DNA of 64,000 nucleotides from Marinobacter sp. Arc7-DN-1 (GCF_003441595.1 NZ_CP031848.1:248001-312000); one strand, 5' to 3'. Positions 25,901 through 35,389 are shown, counted from the stretch's first letter. Notes: generated from the letters alone by a model not told the origin. Made by a program: numbers and translations.

Positions 25901-26040
25901 GTTTGCGCCGGGCGCAGGTGTCGGTTGGCGCCAGGGATGCTGTCATTTACCGCCAGCGGAACTCAAAGACACCCGCGACGGAAACCGGCAGCCACAGCGC
26001 AAGTATGCAGGTATCGCAGTTATGCAGGTATATAGGGGCC

Positions 26041-26691
26041 TCAGTTATTGTTCCGCAGGCGTTCTCTGAGCTGCTCAAGGCGCCGGCGGATTTCCTCCCG
26101 GCGCTGATCATCGCTCGCGGCGGTGGCTGGCGCTACGGAGGTTGTGACCGAAGCCGAAGGCTGGACGGCGTTGACCGGTTCGGCCTCACGATCTGCGGTG
26201 AATGACATCCCTTCGCGATCCTCCGACTCCGGGAAATACAGGTTCTCAAGCTTACCGGCGCGTTCAATGATTACGCGGTTTGGGTGGACCGACCGAAGCT
26301 TCGCATTGCCGGGCAGTTGATCGCCCACCAGGTAGGCTTCGGTCTTGCTCTTGTCGTCTTCGATCAGTGCGCTGCCGGGAAAATCGCCGTCCGCGGCCAG
26401 AACGCCGCGCAGGAATAGCCGAAGGTTGGTTTCCGGCAGGTTTTCGGTATCAATCTCCGTCGATGTGCTGTCCCCGGTGGCCGCCCCGAACAGGTCCAGG
26501 GAAGAGAGGTCAACACCGGGCGGCTCCCGGGCCGGAGCGGACTCGGAAACCCGCGGCTGTGCAGTGCCATAATCACCTTGCTGGCTTTCCATCTGCCAGA
26601 AACGGTAGCCCTGCCACGCTGTCAGGGCCACCATGGCAGCCCCTGCCAGAAGCGTGAGGGTCAGGGGAAGCCGTTCGTTGTTTAGGAGCAT
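26041..26691 (-). CDS. gspC: Type II secretion protein GspC
   Basis: 216-residue inner-membrane protein linking the T2SS platform to the outer-membrane secretin. There is a short cytoplasmic tail, one membrane segment at about residues 10-28, and the homology region around residues 60-150 (SSLDLFG, then NLPETNLRLFLRGVLAADG and GDQLPGNAKLRSVHPNRVII). The C-terminus is a predicted coiled coil (RREEIRRRLEQLRERLRNNN) rather than a PDZ domain, as in Pseudomonas XcpP. AGGA precedes the ATG. It is transcribed divergently from gspE, and no gspD follows it in this window. Confidence 0.88.
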   Translation of the reverse strand: MLLNNERLPLTLTLLAGAAMVALTAWQGYRFWQMESQQGDYGTAQPRVSESAPAREPPGVDLSSLDLFGAATGDSTSTEIDTENLPETNLRLFLRGVLAADGDFPGSALIEDDKSKTEAYLVGDQLPGNAKLRSVHPNRVIIERAGKLENLYFPESEDREGMSFTADREAEPVNAVQPSASVTTSVAPATAASDDQRREEIRRRLEQLRERLRNNN

Positions 26692-26856
26692 CGATCATCC
26701 TGAATGCAAGTTTGTGGGCGGCGAAAAGCCCACAGGTTATCAGACTGCAACGTTTTATTGGCAGTATAGTGTACAGAGTTATTCAGCGGCTCCATATCCT
26801 GTGGTAGCCTTTCTGAATTGATTGAATCGAAAAGGGTTTCACGAACGAGGACGACC

Positions 26857-28365
26857 TTGACCACAGACACTGAACTTCAGCCGCAGGATGCTCCGCTGGG
26901 CCGTCTTCCCTTTACGTTTGCCAAGCGCAACGGGGTGATCCTGACCCGTTCGGATGCGGGCGAGCCGGTCATTCTGGTTCGTCCCGGGGCGTCCCATTCC
27001 GCGCTGGCGGAAGCCAATCGGATCAGCGGCGGCCGCGCCCGCTTTGCCACGATCGATCCAGACCGGTTCGATCAGGCCCTGAACTCTGCCTACCAGAATG
27101 ATTCAGCCGAAGCGATGCAGATGGTCGAGGGCATTGGCGATGACATGGACCTGGCGTCATTGGCTGACTCCGTGCCGGAAACCGAGGATCTTCTGGAGCA
27201 GGAAGACGATGCGCCGATCATTCGCCTGATCAACGCGATCCTGACCGAAGCGGTGAAAACCAGCGCCTCGGACGTGCACATTGAAACCTACGAAAAGCGG
27301 CTTGTGGTTCGTTTCCGGGTCGACGGTGTGTTACGGGAAGTGGTCGAACCCAAACGCGCGTTGGCCCCCTTGCTGGTGTCCCGCATAAAGGTCATGGCAA
27401 AGCTGGATATCGCAGAAAAGCGGGTGCCTCAGGATGGCCGTATTGCCCTGCGGGTGGCCGGGCGTGAGGTGGATATCCGGGTCTCGACGATGCCCTCTTC
27501 GAGCGGTGAACGGGTGGTTCTGCGACTGCTGGACAAGCAGGCAGGGGCCATACGGCTGGAGTCTTTGGGGATGGCCGGTCCGGATCTGAAAGTGCTTCGC
27601 AAACTGATCTACCGGCCCTATGGAATCTTGCTGGCAACCGGCCCGACAGGTTCCGGTAAATCCACCACGCTTTACGCGGCCCTTCAGGAAATCAACGATC
27701 GCAGCCGGAACATCCTCACCGTTGAGGATCCGATCGAATACAACCTGCCCGGTATCGGCCAGACCCAGGTCAATACCAAAGTGGACATGACGTTCGCCCG
27801 CGGCTTGCGCGCCATTCTCCGGCAGGATCCCGATGTGGTGATGATCGGTGAGATCCGGGATCTGGAGACCGCGGAAATTGCAGTTCAGGCCAGTCTGACA
27901 GGCCACCTGGTGCTTTCCACTTTGCACACGAACACGGCTGTTGGTGCCATTACGCGTCTGATGGACATGGGCATAGAGCCATTCCTTATATCTTCAAGTC
28001 TGGTGGGGATCGTCGCCCAGCGCCTTGTGCGGGTGCTGTGCAAGGAATGCCGGGAGCCCTACACGCCCACTGAGGAGCACTGCGAATTCCTGCAGCAGGA
28101 TTCGGCCAATCCACCAACCATTTACCGGGCGAAGGGGTGCTCCCATTGCAACCACCTTGGGTATCGTGGCCGTATCGGTATCTATGAAGTGGTGGAAATC
28201 TCCGAGGAAATCGGTTCCCTGATCCACAAGCGCGTCGGGGAACTGGACCTCGAACGGGTTGCCCGCCAGCACGGCCCCAGCATTCATGCCGACGGGGTGC
28301 AGAAGATACTGGACGGTGTCACTACGGTGGAAGAAGTGCTTCGCGTCACTCACCGGGGCCGGTAA
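26857..28365 (+). CDS. gspE: Type II secretion ATPase GspE
   Basis: 502-residue cytoplasmic ATPase driving the pseudopilus. Walker A GPTGSGKST is near residue 262, the Asp box and Walker B are QDPDVVMIGEIRD, the His box is LVLSTLHTNTA, and two CxxC zinc pairs occur in LCKECRE and CSHCNHLG. I chose the TTG at 26857 because GAGGA lies six bases upstream and the resulting N-terminus resembles the family; a TTG at 26818 is possible. It begins a continuous run of gspE-M, with gspF following after 3 nt. Confidence 0.93.
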   Translation: MTTDTELQPQDAPLGRLPFTFAKRNGVILTRSDAGEPVILVRPGASHSALAEANRISGGRARFATIDPDRFDQALNSAYQNDSAEAMQMVEGIGDDMDLASLADSVPETEDLLEQEDDAPIIRLINAILTEAVKTSASDVHIETYEKRLVVRFRVDGVLREVVEPKRALAPLLVSRIKVMAKLDIAEKRVPQDGRIALRVAGREVDIRVSTMPSSSGERVVLRLLDKQAGAIRLESLGMAGPDLKVLRKLIYRPYGILLATGPTGSGKSTTLYAALQEINDRSRNILTVEDPIEYNLPGIGQTQVNTKVDMTFARGLRAILRQDPDVVMIGEIRDLETAEIAVQASLTGHLVLSTLHTNTAVGAITRLMDMGIEPFLISSSLVGIVAQRLVRVLCKECREPYTPTEEHCEFLQQDSANPPTIYRAKGCSHCNHLGYRGRIGIYEVVEISEEIGSLIHKRVGELDLERVARQHGPSIHADGVQKILDGVTTVEEVLRVTHRGR

Positions 28366-28368
28366 ACC

Positions 28369-29580
28369 ATGCCCGCATACGAATACAGGGCACTTGATGC
28401 CCGGGGCAAACAGAAGCGCGGTGTGGTTGAGGCCGATGCACCGAGGGTGGTTCGCCAGCAACTCCGGGACAAGGGGCTGACCCCTCTGGCCGTGGAACCG
28501 GCAGTTGAAAAGCAGACCCGCAGCAATCCGCTGAGTAGTCGCGGCTCTCTTGCTGCGGCGGACCTGGCATTGGTCACCCGCCAGTTGGCCACACTGATTC
28601 AGTCGGGTATTCCCATTGAGCAGGCCTTGTCGGCGGCATCGCAGCAATCAACCAAGCCCCGCATTCGCAGCATGCTGATTGCGATCCGCGCGAAGGTTAT
28701 GGAGGGTTATACGCTTGCAGACAGTCTCGGCGAGTTTCCGAAAGCCTTTCCAAGACTTTACCGGTCCACCGTTGCTGCGGGCGAGCATGCCGGCCACCTG
28801 GATCTGGTGCTGAACCGGCTGGCCGATTACACCGAGAGCCGCCAGGAAGCTCGCCAGAAAATTCAGCTGGCGGCGATTTATCCCATCATTCTCAGCATTG
28901 TTGCCATCGCGATCGTGGTTTTCCTGTTGACCTATGTGGTGCCGGATATCATTGACGTGTTCCTGAGACAGGGGCAGGAACTGCCAACGCTCACCATGGC
29001 GATGCTGGCGGTGTCGGAATTTCTGGCGGATTACGGTGTCTACATTTTTATCTTGCTGGTGGGCGCGTTGATGGTGCTCCGGTATTTCCTGACCAAGCCC
29101 GGGTTCAGAATGCGCTTTCACAAGCGTTTGCTGCATTTGCCGCTGCTTTCCGGGATGGTGCGCGGGGTAAATACAGCCCGTTATGCCAGTACATTGAGCA
29201 TTCTTACGACCAGTGGCGTGCCGCTGGTGGAGGCCATGCGTATTGCCGGCGAGGTGCTCTCGAACGACTTCCTGCGCCAGGAACTCCGGGACGCCGCCCG
29301 AAAGGTCAGCGAGGGGGGCTCATTGCATCGCTCACTGGACCAGACCGGGTACTTTCCGCCCATGATGCTGCATATGATTGCCAGCGGGGAGGCCAGTGGC
29401 GAACTCGACAGCATGCTTGAACGCACGGCACGAATGCAGGAAAACACCCTGCAATCGAAAATCGCCGCCATTGTGGGTTTGTTTGAACCCATGATGCTGT
29501 TGGTGATGGGTGTGGTGGTGCTGATTATCGTTCTGGCGATTATGCTGCCGATACTGAATATGAGTAATCTCGTGGGTTAA
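28369..29580 (+). CDS. gspF: Type II secretion platform protein GspF
   Basis: 403-residue inner-membrane protein of the T2SS assembly platform. It starts MPAYEYRALDARGKQKRG and has three membrane segments (about residues 170-195, 220-245 and 375-400). Two repeated GspF domains are visible, each with a LxxGIPxxxAL-like start (for example LIQSGIPIEQALSAA and LTTSGVPLVEAMRIA). It interacts with GspE. The gene begins just after gspE. Confidence 0.94.
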   Translation: MPAYEYRALDARGKQKRGVVEADAPRVVRQQLRDKGLTPLAVEPAVEKQTRSNPLSSRGSLAAADLALVTRQLATLIQSGIPIEQALSAASQQSTKPRIRSMLIAIRAKVMEGYTLADSLGEFPKAFPRLYRSTVAAGEHAGHLDLVLNRLADYTESRQEARQKIQLAAIYPIILSIVAIAIVVFLLTYVVPDIIDVFLRQGQELPTLTMAMLAVSEFLADYGVYIFILLVGALMVLRYFLTKPGFRMRFHKRLLHLPLLSGMVRGVNTARYASTLSILTTSGVPLVEAMRIAGEVLSNDFLRQELRDAARKVSEGGSLHRSLDQTGYFPPMMLHMIASGEASGELDSMLERTARMQENTLQSKIAAIVGLFEPMMLLVMGVVVLIIVLAIMLPILNMSNLVG

Positions 29581-29648
29581 ACCCGCGCCGGGTTGTCAGG
29601 AGACAGGCCCGAACCTAATGGAAATCCAAGTCAATGACGAGTGAAACA

Positions 29649-30101
29649 ATGACGATCAAGAACCTGAATACACCGAAGCACAGCCAGGGCTTTACCCTGA
29701 TCGAGATCATGGTGGTTATGGTCATCCTTGGCCTGCTGGTGGCCATCGTTGCCCCGAATATCATGGGGCGCAGCGAACAGGCAAAAGTGACGGTTGCGGA
29801 AACCCAATTAAGCAATATCGCCAACGCACTGGATCTTTACCGCCTGGATAACAGTCAGTACCCCTCCACCCAACAGGGCCTGGAAGCACTGGTGTCGAAG
29901 CCCAGTGGCAGCCCGGAACCGAAAAACTGGAACCCCGACGGGTACCTCAAGAGCGTTCCGGAAGATCCCTGGGGTGCCCAGTACCAGTATGTGAGCCCGG
30001 GTACCGAAGGTCCCTACGATCTGTATTCCTATGGCTCCGACGGGCAACCAGGCGGTGACGGCAACGCTGCGGATATCAGTGTCTGGAACACCAAGGGCTG
30101 A
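29649..30101 (+). CDS. gspG: Major pseudopilin GspG
   Basis: About 150-residue major pseudopilin. The prepilin peptidase site is QG/FTLIEIMVVMVILG, with Glu at mature position 5, followed by a long hydrophobic N-terminal helix. The C-terminal part (DPWGAQYQYVSPG, YSYGSDGQPGGDG) is the calcium-binding loop region of GspG. Two in-frame ATGs are possible (29634 and 29649); I prefer the second, which has GAG eight bases upstream. Together with the minor pseudopilins it forms the piston-like pseudopilus. Confidence 0.93.
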   Translation: MTIKNLNTPKHSQGFTLIEIMVVMVILGLLVAIVAPNIMGRSEQAKVTVAETQLSNIANALDLYRLDNSQYPSTQQGLEALVSKPSGSPEPKNWNPDGYLKSVPEDPWGAQYQYVSPGTEGPYDLYSYGSDGQPGGDGNAADISVWNTKG

Positions 30102-30107
30102 ACCATT

Positions 30108-30638
30108 GTGCAACTCAGAGCCCCGCCTACCGGTTTTACCCTGATTGAAATACTGGTTGTCCTGGTGGTTGTGGGGCTGCTGGCGTCACTCGCCGTGTTT
30201 ACCATGGGCGGAAGTTCCCAGCAGCGGGAACTGGAGAACGAAGTCAGCGAACTGTACCTGTTGATGCAGACGGCTTCGGAGCAGGCCGTTCTTAATAATC
30301 TGGAGCTGGGGCTTCGGCTGGAAGAGGGCGGCTATCAGTTTGTCGCGTTCCAGGACCAGACGGGCGACTGGAACGCATCCGGAGAGCGTCTGTTTCGTGC
30401 CCGCAGCCTGCCGGAGTGGCTGACCGTTACCCGGTTCATTGAAAGCGATACGCCGAGGCTGGCCTCGGCCGAGGATCGTCTGCTGCCGGATGTGGTGTTT
30501 TTTTCCAGTGGCGAGACCACGCCTTTCGAGCTGGAATTTACCATCGGTAGCGGGTCGGATTACAAGCAGGTGCTGGCATCTGATGGTGTGTCGCCGATGG
30601 AATGGCGTAAACCGGGCGATGACGGGAGCAGCAGGTGA
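30108..30638 (+). CDS. gspH: Minor pseudopilin GspH
   Basis: 176-residue minor pseudopilin with cleavage motif TG/FTLIEILVVLVVVG at the N-terminus (the ORF begins with GTG, 6 nt after gspG). The body has a beta-rich globular domain with VVFFSSGETTPFELEF, typical of GspH. It is followed by gspI with a 4-nt overlap. Function: part of the tip complex or pseudopilus body in the T2SS. Confidence 0.87.
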   Translation: MQLRAPPTGFTLIEILVVLVVVGLLASLAVFTMGGSSQQRELENEVSELYLLMQTASEQAVLNNLELGLRLEEGGYQFVAFQDQTGDWNASGERLFRARSLPEWLTVTRFIESDTPRLASAEDRLLPDVVFFSSGETTPFELEFTIGSGSDYKQVLASDGVSPMEWRKPGDDGSSR

Positions 30639-31006
30639 GGACTCAGAACGGCTTTACGCTGATCGAAGTGCTGATCGCGCTGCTTGTTTTCGGCCTCATT
30701 GCGACCGCCGCGGCCGAAGTTGGAAGCCAGTATATCTCCAGTTATGAACGGATCCGGGATAAAACGCTGGCCAGTTGGCTGGCGGATAACCGGATCAGCC
30801 AGATCCGTCTGCAGGAAACCCTCCCGGGTATTTCCGAGACCTCCCGGGATACCGATTACGGGCCTTACCGCTGGCAGGTGACAACGGCGGTTCTGGCGAC
30901 CGCGGAAGCCAGGATGCGCCGCATCGAAGTGACCGTCGCCCGATACCGGGATGATGGCGCCGCGCCGGTGCCAATACACACCCTCTCTGCGTTTGTAGGG
31001 GAATGA
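30635..31006 (+). CDS. gspI: Minor pseudopilin GspI
   Basis: 123-residue minor pseudopilin. The N-terminus NG/FTLIEVLIALLVFG carries the prepilin peptidase site and mature Glu5. The remainder (RISQIRLQETLPG, WQVTTAVLATAEARMRRIEV) matches GspI in length and pattern. It overlaps gspH and gspJ by 4 nt each. GspI, GspJ and GspK form the pseudopilus tip. Confidence 0.9.
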   Translation: MRTQNGFTLIEVLIALLVFGLIATAAAEVGSQYISSYERIRDKTLASWLADNRISQIRLQETLPGISETSRDTDYGPYRWQVTTAVLATAEARMRRIEVTVARYRDDGAAPVPIHTLSAFVGE

Positions 31007-31770
31007 CGATGCGGGCGCACGCTCAGTCTGTCTCGCGATCAGAGGGCGGCTTCACTCTGCTGGAGGTGTTGATTGCCGTCACCATCACCGCGGTGATCGG
31101 GCTGGGAGTATGGCAGGTGATAAGCAGCGTGGTCAGTTCCCGTGACCGGGTCAACGAACTGGCGGAACAGTTCGATGGCCTCCAGAAGGCCATGCTTCTT
31201 TTGGAGCGAGATATTCTGCAAGTGGTAAACAGGCCCGCCCGCGATATCTATGGCGATTTCAAGCCGGCGCTGTCCAGCCGCGAAGATGAGTATGCCCTGC
31301 TACTGACCCGGCAAGGCTGGCGGAACCCGTTGGGTATCCGGCGCAGCGGGCTCCAGCGGGTTGCGTGGGAATATACCGGCAGCGAATTGCGTCGGCGCTA
31401 CTGGCCGATGGTGGATCAGGGCCAGGAGGAAGACAGCCGCGATGTGTTACTGCTTGAGCGTGTTAACCGCCTGGAGGTCCGGTTTCTCGATGCGAATCGT
31501 AGCTGGCAACCGCAATGGCCCACTGATGAAGCGGTGGCCGGGTTAACCCCTGGAAGCCGTCCGGATATAACGCTGCCCCTCGGGATCGAGATTACCCTTG
31601 AGCATGAGCGCTTCGGAACAATAGTCAGGACCTTTGTTTTGCCGGACTTTGATCCGGCGGTTGCCCAGGGTGCCGTCAACCAGGCCAGTCAGGCGGGCAA
31701 TGAGTCTGAAGAACAAACCACGCGAGAGCAGGCTGGCGGCAGCGCCGGCGTTCCCGGGCAGGGGGGCTGA
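31003..31770 (+). CDS. gspJ: Minor pseudopilin GspJ
   Basis: 255-residue minor pseudopilin. The cleavage motif is GG/FTLLEVLIAVTITA near residue 12, and MLLLERDILQVVNRPARD is the typical GspJ block. The C-terminal ~30 residues (rich in Gln, Glu and Gly) form a low-complexity extension after the folded domain. ATGA overlap with gspI. It belongs to the pseudopilus tip complex with GspI and GspK. Confidence 0.9.
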   Translation: MTMRAHAQSVSRSEGGFTLLEVLIAVTITAVIGLGVWQVISSVVSSRDRVNELAEQFDGLQKAMLLLERDILQVVNRPARDIYGDFKPALSSREDEYALLLTRQGWRNPLGIRRSGLQRVAWEYTGSELRRRYWPMVDQGQEEDSRDVLLLERVNRLEVRFLDANRSWQPQWPTDEAVAGLTPGSRPDITLPLGIEITLEHERFGTIVRTFVLPDFDPAVAQGAVNQASQAGNESEEQTTREQAGGSAGVPGQGG

Positions 31771-31776
31771 CAGGTC

Positions 31777-32796
31777 ATGCAGCGAATCTCCGGTTTTCCC
31801 GGCAAGGGCCAGCATGGCGTAGCGCTGATCATGGTGCTTCTTGCCATGGCTCTGGTGGTCATGCTTGCCTCAGGGATGACCCAGCAGCAGAGCATCCGGG
31901 TTTTCAGGGCGGGTCATTACCTGGCTCAACAACAGGGGCAGAGCATTGCCCTGGGCGCCGAGGTCTTTGCCCGGCAGATTCTGAGCAGGGATTTCGAAGA
32001 AGACAAGGAAGACAGCCTGATGGTCGACAGCCTGGATGAATTCTGGGCCGCCAACGCCGCTGTTTTGCCATTGGATGACAACGGCGTGGCCGAAGTGCAG
32101 ATCGACGATCTGGGCGGGCGCCTGAATCTGAACGATCTGGTTGGCGGAAACGGCCAGGTTGACGCCCAGGTTGACGCGTTGACACGAGACCGTTTTGTCC
32201 GGCTTTTTGCGGCGTTGGGAATTACCGCCTTGTCGGTAGACGCCCTGGTCGACTGGATTGATCCGAATGACCAGACGGTGACTGCCTACGGTGCCGAGGA
32301 CGGCCAGTATCTGATGGCCGATCCGGGCTACCGTGCCGGCAATCAGCCCTTTACCAGCGTGACCGAGCTGCGGCTGATCGAGGGCATGACCGAGGAAATC
32401 TATCAGGCCCTCAGGCCCCACGTCGTGGCACTTCCGGTGTCCGGGGCTGGCGTCAACGTGAATACCGCCACAGCGATGGTGATTCGCTCGCTGCATGAAG
32501 AACTGACGGACGCCCAGGCTGCGTCTATTCTAGAGAAGCGGGAAGAAGAACCCTTCGAGAACCTGCAGGACTTCCTGGCGCTGCCGGAGTTTGCCGGCCT
32601 CGGGCTCAAGTCTGCGGGCCTGGGTTTGCGGACCCGTTTTTTTGAAGTTGCTTCGAGGATTACCTACGATAACCGTGTCGTTAATATGGTCAGTACCGTG
32701 TACCGGACCCCGGAAGGGGAGGTCCGGACGGTTCACAGGGATACCGGACAGAAAAACCGAATCACCAAAGAGCCTTTTACCATTTCAGAAGGATAA
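31777..32796 (+). CDS. gspK: Minor pseudopilin GspK
   Basis: 339-residue atypical large pseudopilin capping the T2SS pseudopilus. The cleavage site is HG/VALIMVLLAMALVVML; as is normal for GspK it lacks Glu at mature position 5. The body has DLGGRLNLNDLV and VDWIDPNDQTVTAYGAED (calcium-binding region), then VNVNTATAMVIRSL of the helix-hairpin-helix-like part. It follows gspJ by 6 nt. Confidence 0.92.
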   Translation: MQRISGFPGKGQHGVALIMVLLAMALVVMLASGMTQQQSIRVFRAGHYLAQQQGQSIALGAEVFARQILSRDFEEDKEDSLMVDSLDEFWAANAAVLPLDDNGVAEVQIDDLGGRLNLNDLVGGNGQVDAQVDALTRDRFVRLFAALGITALSVDALVDWIDPNDQTVTAYGAEDGQYLMADPGYRAGNQPFTSVTELRLIEGMTEEIYQALRPHVVALPVSGAGVNVNTATAMVIRSLHEELTDAQAASILEKREEEPFENLQDFLALPEFAGLGLKSAGLGLRTRFFEVASRITYDNRVVNMVSTVYRTPEGEVRTVHRDTGQKNRITKEPFTISEG

Positions 32797-32798
32797 CC

Positions 32799-34103
32799 AT
32801 GTCTTATCGCCTTTACGTCCGCCCGATACCGCCTTTTGCGGACGCTGACCAGAATCCCGGTGCCCAGATGTTCAACTGGGTGCTGCACGACGCCAGTGGC
32901 GATACCCAGGCCCGTGGAACCGGAGACACCCGCGATAGCATTGAGCAGGCTCTGGGCCAGAACGCTCTGGACAATGTTTTGCTGATTGGCTTGATTCCCG
33001 GCGACGAGGCACTGTATTGCCTTGCCGATATTCCGGCCAAACAAAGTCGCTTCATCCACCAGGCGTTGCCCTACGCCGTTGAGGAGCAGATCGCCCAGGA
33101 TATTGATTCCGTTCACCTGGCGCTGGGTAGCCATACCGATCACGGCTACCGGGTAGCCGCGATTGACCGCGAACGCATGGCGCAGTGGGTGACGCTGTTC
33201 AGTGGCTGGGAGCTGGTGCGCCTGGACGCAATCTATCCGGATGCCTCTGTGCTACCACGTACCGCTGGCGGCTGGTCTGTCTGTCTGGATGGCGATACCG
33301 CGATGATGGTCAGCGAGCGGGGTGAGTGGCTGAGCATGCAGTCGGCCAATCTTGGCATGTTTGTTCACACCCTCGCCGCACCCTCCGCAGACGAAGTGGT
33401 TGCGGAAATACCCGTAACCCTCTATGGCACCGAAGAGGAATTTGAACTTCAGCAATCGGGCATTGGTGAGCTGAATGCTTCCGGCCGCCTTGTGCTCAAG
33501 AAAGAAGTCCTCGAGCTCATGCCACTTGAATTGCTGGCCTACGCCCATCATCACCATCTGTGTGAGCCGGTCAATCTGTGCCAGGGCATGTTTTCGACAA
33601 CGTCCGGCAAAACGAGTCCGCTGAAGCCCTGGAAACCGCTGATTGCGGTTGCCGCGGCCTGGTTTGTCATTCAGGTAGCGCTGCAGGCGGGCATGGGATT
33701 CTATTATCAGAACCAGGCCGAAGCGCTGAGAAATGACGCTATGGCGATCTACCGCGATGCCTTTCCCGCTGATCGTCGAACCCATGCCGGTAATGTCAGG
33801 CGTGTCATTGAGGGGCAGCTCCGGGTTGCCGGCGCCAGTGGTCCGGAGGTGGACTTCATCACCCTGATGAAATACACCGGCCAGCAGTATGCGCGCTTGC
33901 CGGGGACCCAGTCGGTCAATTTCAATTCGGTGAACTACAGCCGCTCCCGGGGGGAACTGATCGTGGATGTGCGGGCCGATAGCTACGATCGCCTGAGTGC
34001 CTTGCGCAATGGTCTGGCGAGTCAGGGCCTTGAGGCCCGGATTGGTTCGGTGGTGAACGAATCCAGCGGTGCCCGCGGCCGCCTGACCGTATCCGGAGGT
34101 TAA
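32799..34103 (+). CDS. gspL: Type II secretion protein GspL
   Basis: 434-residue inner-membrane protein. The N-terminal ~240 residues are the cytoplasmic actin-like domain (ALPYAVEEQIAQDIDSVHLA) that recruits GspE; one membrane segment occurs near residue 285 (LIAVAAAWFVIQVALQAGMG), and the C-terminal periplasmic ferredoxin-like domain follows. It starts 2 nt after gspK and precedes gspM by 4 nt. GspL and GspM couple ATPase motion to the platform. Confidence 0.9.
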   Translation: MSYRLYVRPIPPFADADQNPGAQMFNWVLHDASGDTQARGTGDTRDSIEQALGQNALDNVLLIGLIPGDEALYCLADIPAKQSRFIHQALPYAVEEQIAQDIDSVHLALGSHTDHGYRVAAIDRERMAQWVTLFSGWELVRLDAIYPDASVLPRTAGGWSVCLDGDTAMMVSERGEWLSMQSANLGMFVHTLAAPSADEVVAEIPVTLYGTEEEFELQQSGIGELNASGRLVLKKEVLELMPLELLAYAHHHHLCEPVNLCQGMFSTTSGKTSPLKPWKPLIAVAAAWFVIQVALQAGMGFYYQNQAEALRNDAMAIYRDAFPADRRTHAGNVRRVIEGQLRVAGASGPEVDFITLMKYTGQQYARLPGTQSVNFNSVNYSRSRGELIVDVRADSYDRLSALRNGLASQGLEARIGSVVNESSGARGRLTVSGG

Positions 34104-34107
34104 GGGT

Positions 34108-34638
34108 ATGCTTTCCAGAATCGAGGATCAGCCGGTGGTGGGCAAACTGATTGCACAATACGACCAGTTACCGAGGCGTGACCAGCAGGCCCTGATCGTG
34201 CTCGCGATCGCAGTCTTTATCGGCATTCTGTACTTTGCTGTCTGGCGCCCATCGGCGGAGTTCCATGACCAGTCGTTGAGCGCCCGGGATAATGCTGCCG
34301 AGCTGCTGGCCTGGATGCAGGCGAATGAACAGACGATCCAGCGCCTGGGCAATTCCGGTCGGGGCACCGCATCGGCCGCCGCAGACAAGCCGGAAGACGG
34401 TCGAGCCCTGATGGCTCTGGTGACCCGTTCCGCTGGCGAAGCGGGGTTGTCACTGCAGCGGTTTGAGCCCGGCGGCGAGGGCGCTATTCGCGTCTGGCTG
34501 GAGAACGCACCGTTTGCAGAGGTTGCGGCGTGGCTTGAGAATCTGAATACGAACCATGGCGTGATGGTTGATCAGGCCGCCGTGGACAGGGCCAGTGAAC
34601 CGGGGCGGGTTTCCGCTCGTTTCACACTGACCATCTGA
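34108..34638 (+). CDS. gspM: Type II secretion protein GspM
   Basis: 176-residue small inner-membrane protein. Short cytoplasmic tail, one membrane segment at about residues 30-50 (ALIVLAIAVFIGILYFAVW), and a periplasmic domain with coiled-coil then ferredoxin-like fold (FAEVAAWLENLNTNHGVMV). The end of the T2SS operon: no gspN is found, and a strong stem-loop follows at 34652-34673. It partners GspL. Confidence 0.88.
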   Translation: MLSRIEDQPVVGKLIAQYDQLPRRDQQALIVLAIAVFIGILYFAVWRPSAEFHDQSLSARDNAAELLAWMQANEQTIQRLGNSGRGTASAAADKPEDGRALMALVTRSAGEAGLSLQRFEPGGEGAIRVWLENAPFAEVAAWLENLNTNHGVMVDQAAVDRASEPGRVSARFTLTI

Positions 34639-34651
34639 TTCTGGAAAACAG

Positions 34652-34673
34652 ATTCCGGGCCGGTGCCCGGAAT
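34652..34673 (+). terminator. Stem-loop after gspM
   Basis: ATTCCGGGC (34652-34660) pairs perfectly with GCCCGGAAT (34665-34673) around a CGGT tetraloop. It lies 14 nt after the gspM stop and 20 nt before the next gene. There is no T-tract, so it may act as a pause, a Rho-assisted terminator or a 3' stabilising hairpin rather than an intrinsic terminator. Confidence 0.45.
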
Positions 34674-34692
34674 GACGCGGGAGAGGAAAGTG

Positions 34693-35364
34693 ATGAGTAA
34701 CGGCAGCGACAACAAGAATAAATCCGAGCCAGCCATTGTTCGCCTGGACGACAGTGCGCGCAATGAAGCCAGATCCATACTTTTCCATGCTTACCGGAAT
34801 GAACCGACATTCCAGTATCTGTTTGATCACCGCCGGCCGGGCTACGAGCAGCGGGTCCGGGCCACCGTGCGCGAACTGATTGATCTGTATCTGGAGCACG
34901 ACCAGGACGCCATCGGGGTTATGGTTGACGATACCCTCGTTGCAGTGGCTTTCATCGGTGATCCCGAACTGCGGATGAATCTGGCAGACCAGATCAGCTG
35001 GCGCATTCGTATGGTACTGACTACAGGTTTTGCATCCACGCGCCGTTATCTGGATTACCACGAGAAAATCCGCAACCTGTTGCCACAGCCCCAGGCCCAC
35101 CAACTGCCGTTGATGGGGGTGAATCCAAAGTATCAGAACCGGGGCTATGGCCGGCTGTTGCTGAAAACGGTTGAGAAACTCTGCGCAGAAAATCCGCAGG
35201 GCAGCGGGCTGGTACTGGATACTGGTAATAACCGTTATCTGCCATTTTACGAATCGGAAGGTTTCCGAAGCCTGGGCAAGATCCGGCTCGGAGATTTCGA
35301 GGATCACGTTCTATTCCGGGAAGTGCATCCGGAAAGCAAAACGGCCGCGCCAGGCCGTGCCTGA
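34693..35364 (+). CDS. GNAT-family N-acetyltransferase
   Basis: 223-residue acetyltransferase of the GNAT fold. Acetyl-CoA binding motif region LPLMGVNPKYQNRGYGRLLL (about residues 139-158, with the QNRGYG loop) and C-terminal VLDTGNNRYLPFYESEGF. I chose the ATG at 34693, which has GAGAGGAAAG just before it; the in-frame start ten codons upstream lies within the stem-loop region. It separates the T2SS and glutathione reductase genes on the same strand. The substrate is not evident. Confidence 0.85.
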   Translation: MSNGSDNKNKSEPAIVRLDDSARNEARSILFHAYRNEPTFQYLFDHRRPGYEQRVRATVRELIDLYLEHDQDAIGVMVDDTLVAVAFIGDPELRMNLADQISWRIRMVLTTGFASTRRYLDYHEKIRNLLPQPQAHQLPLMGVNPKYQNRGYGRLLLKTVEKLCAENPQGSGLVLDTGNNRYLPFYESEGFRSLGKIRLGDFEDHVLFREVHPESKTAAPGRA

Positions 35365-35389
35365 TTTTTAATTGTTAACGGGAGAAGCT

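Noticed and set aside
26041..34638. Type IV pilus cluster
   Set aside because: Pseudopilin set, GspK without Glu5, GspL/GspM and GspC identify type II secretion; pilQ, pilC and pilT-type genes are absent.
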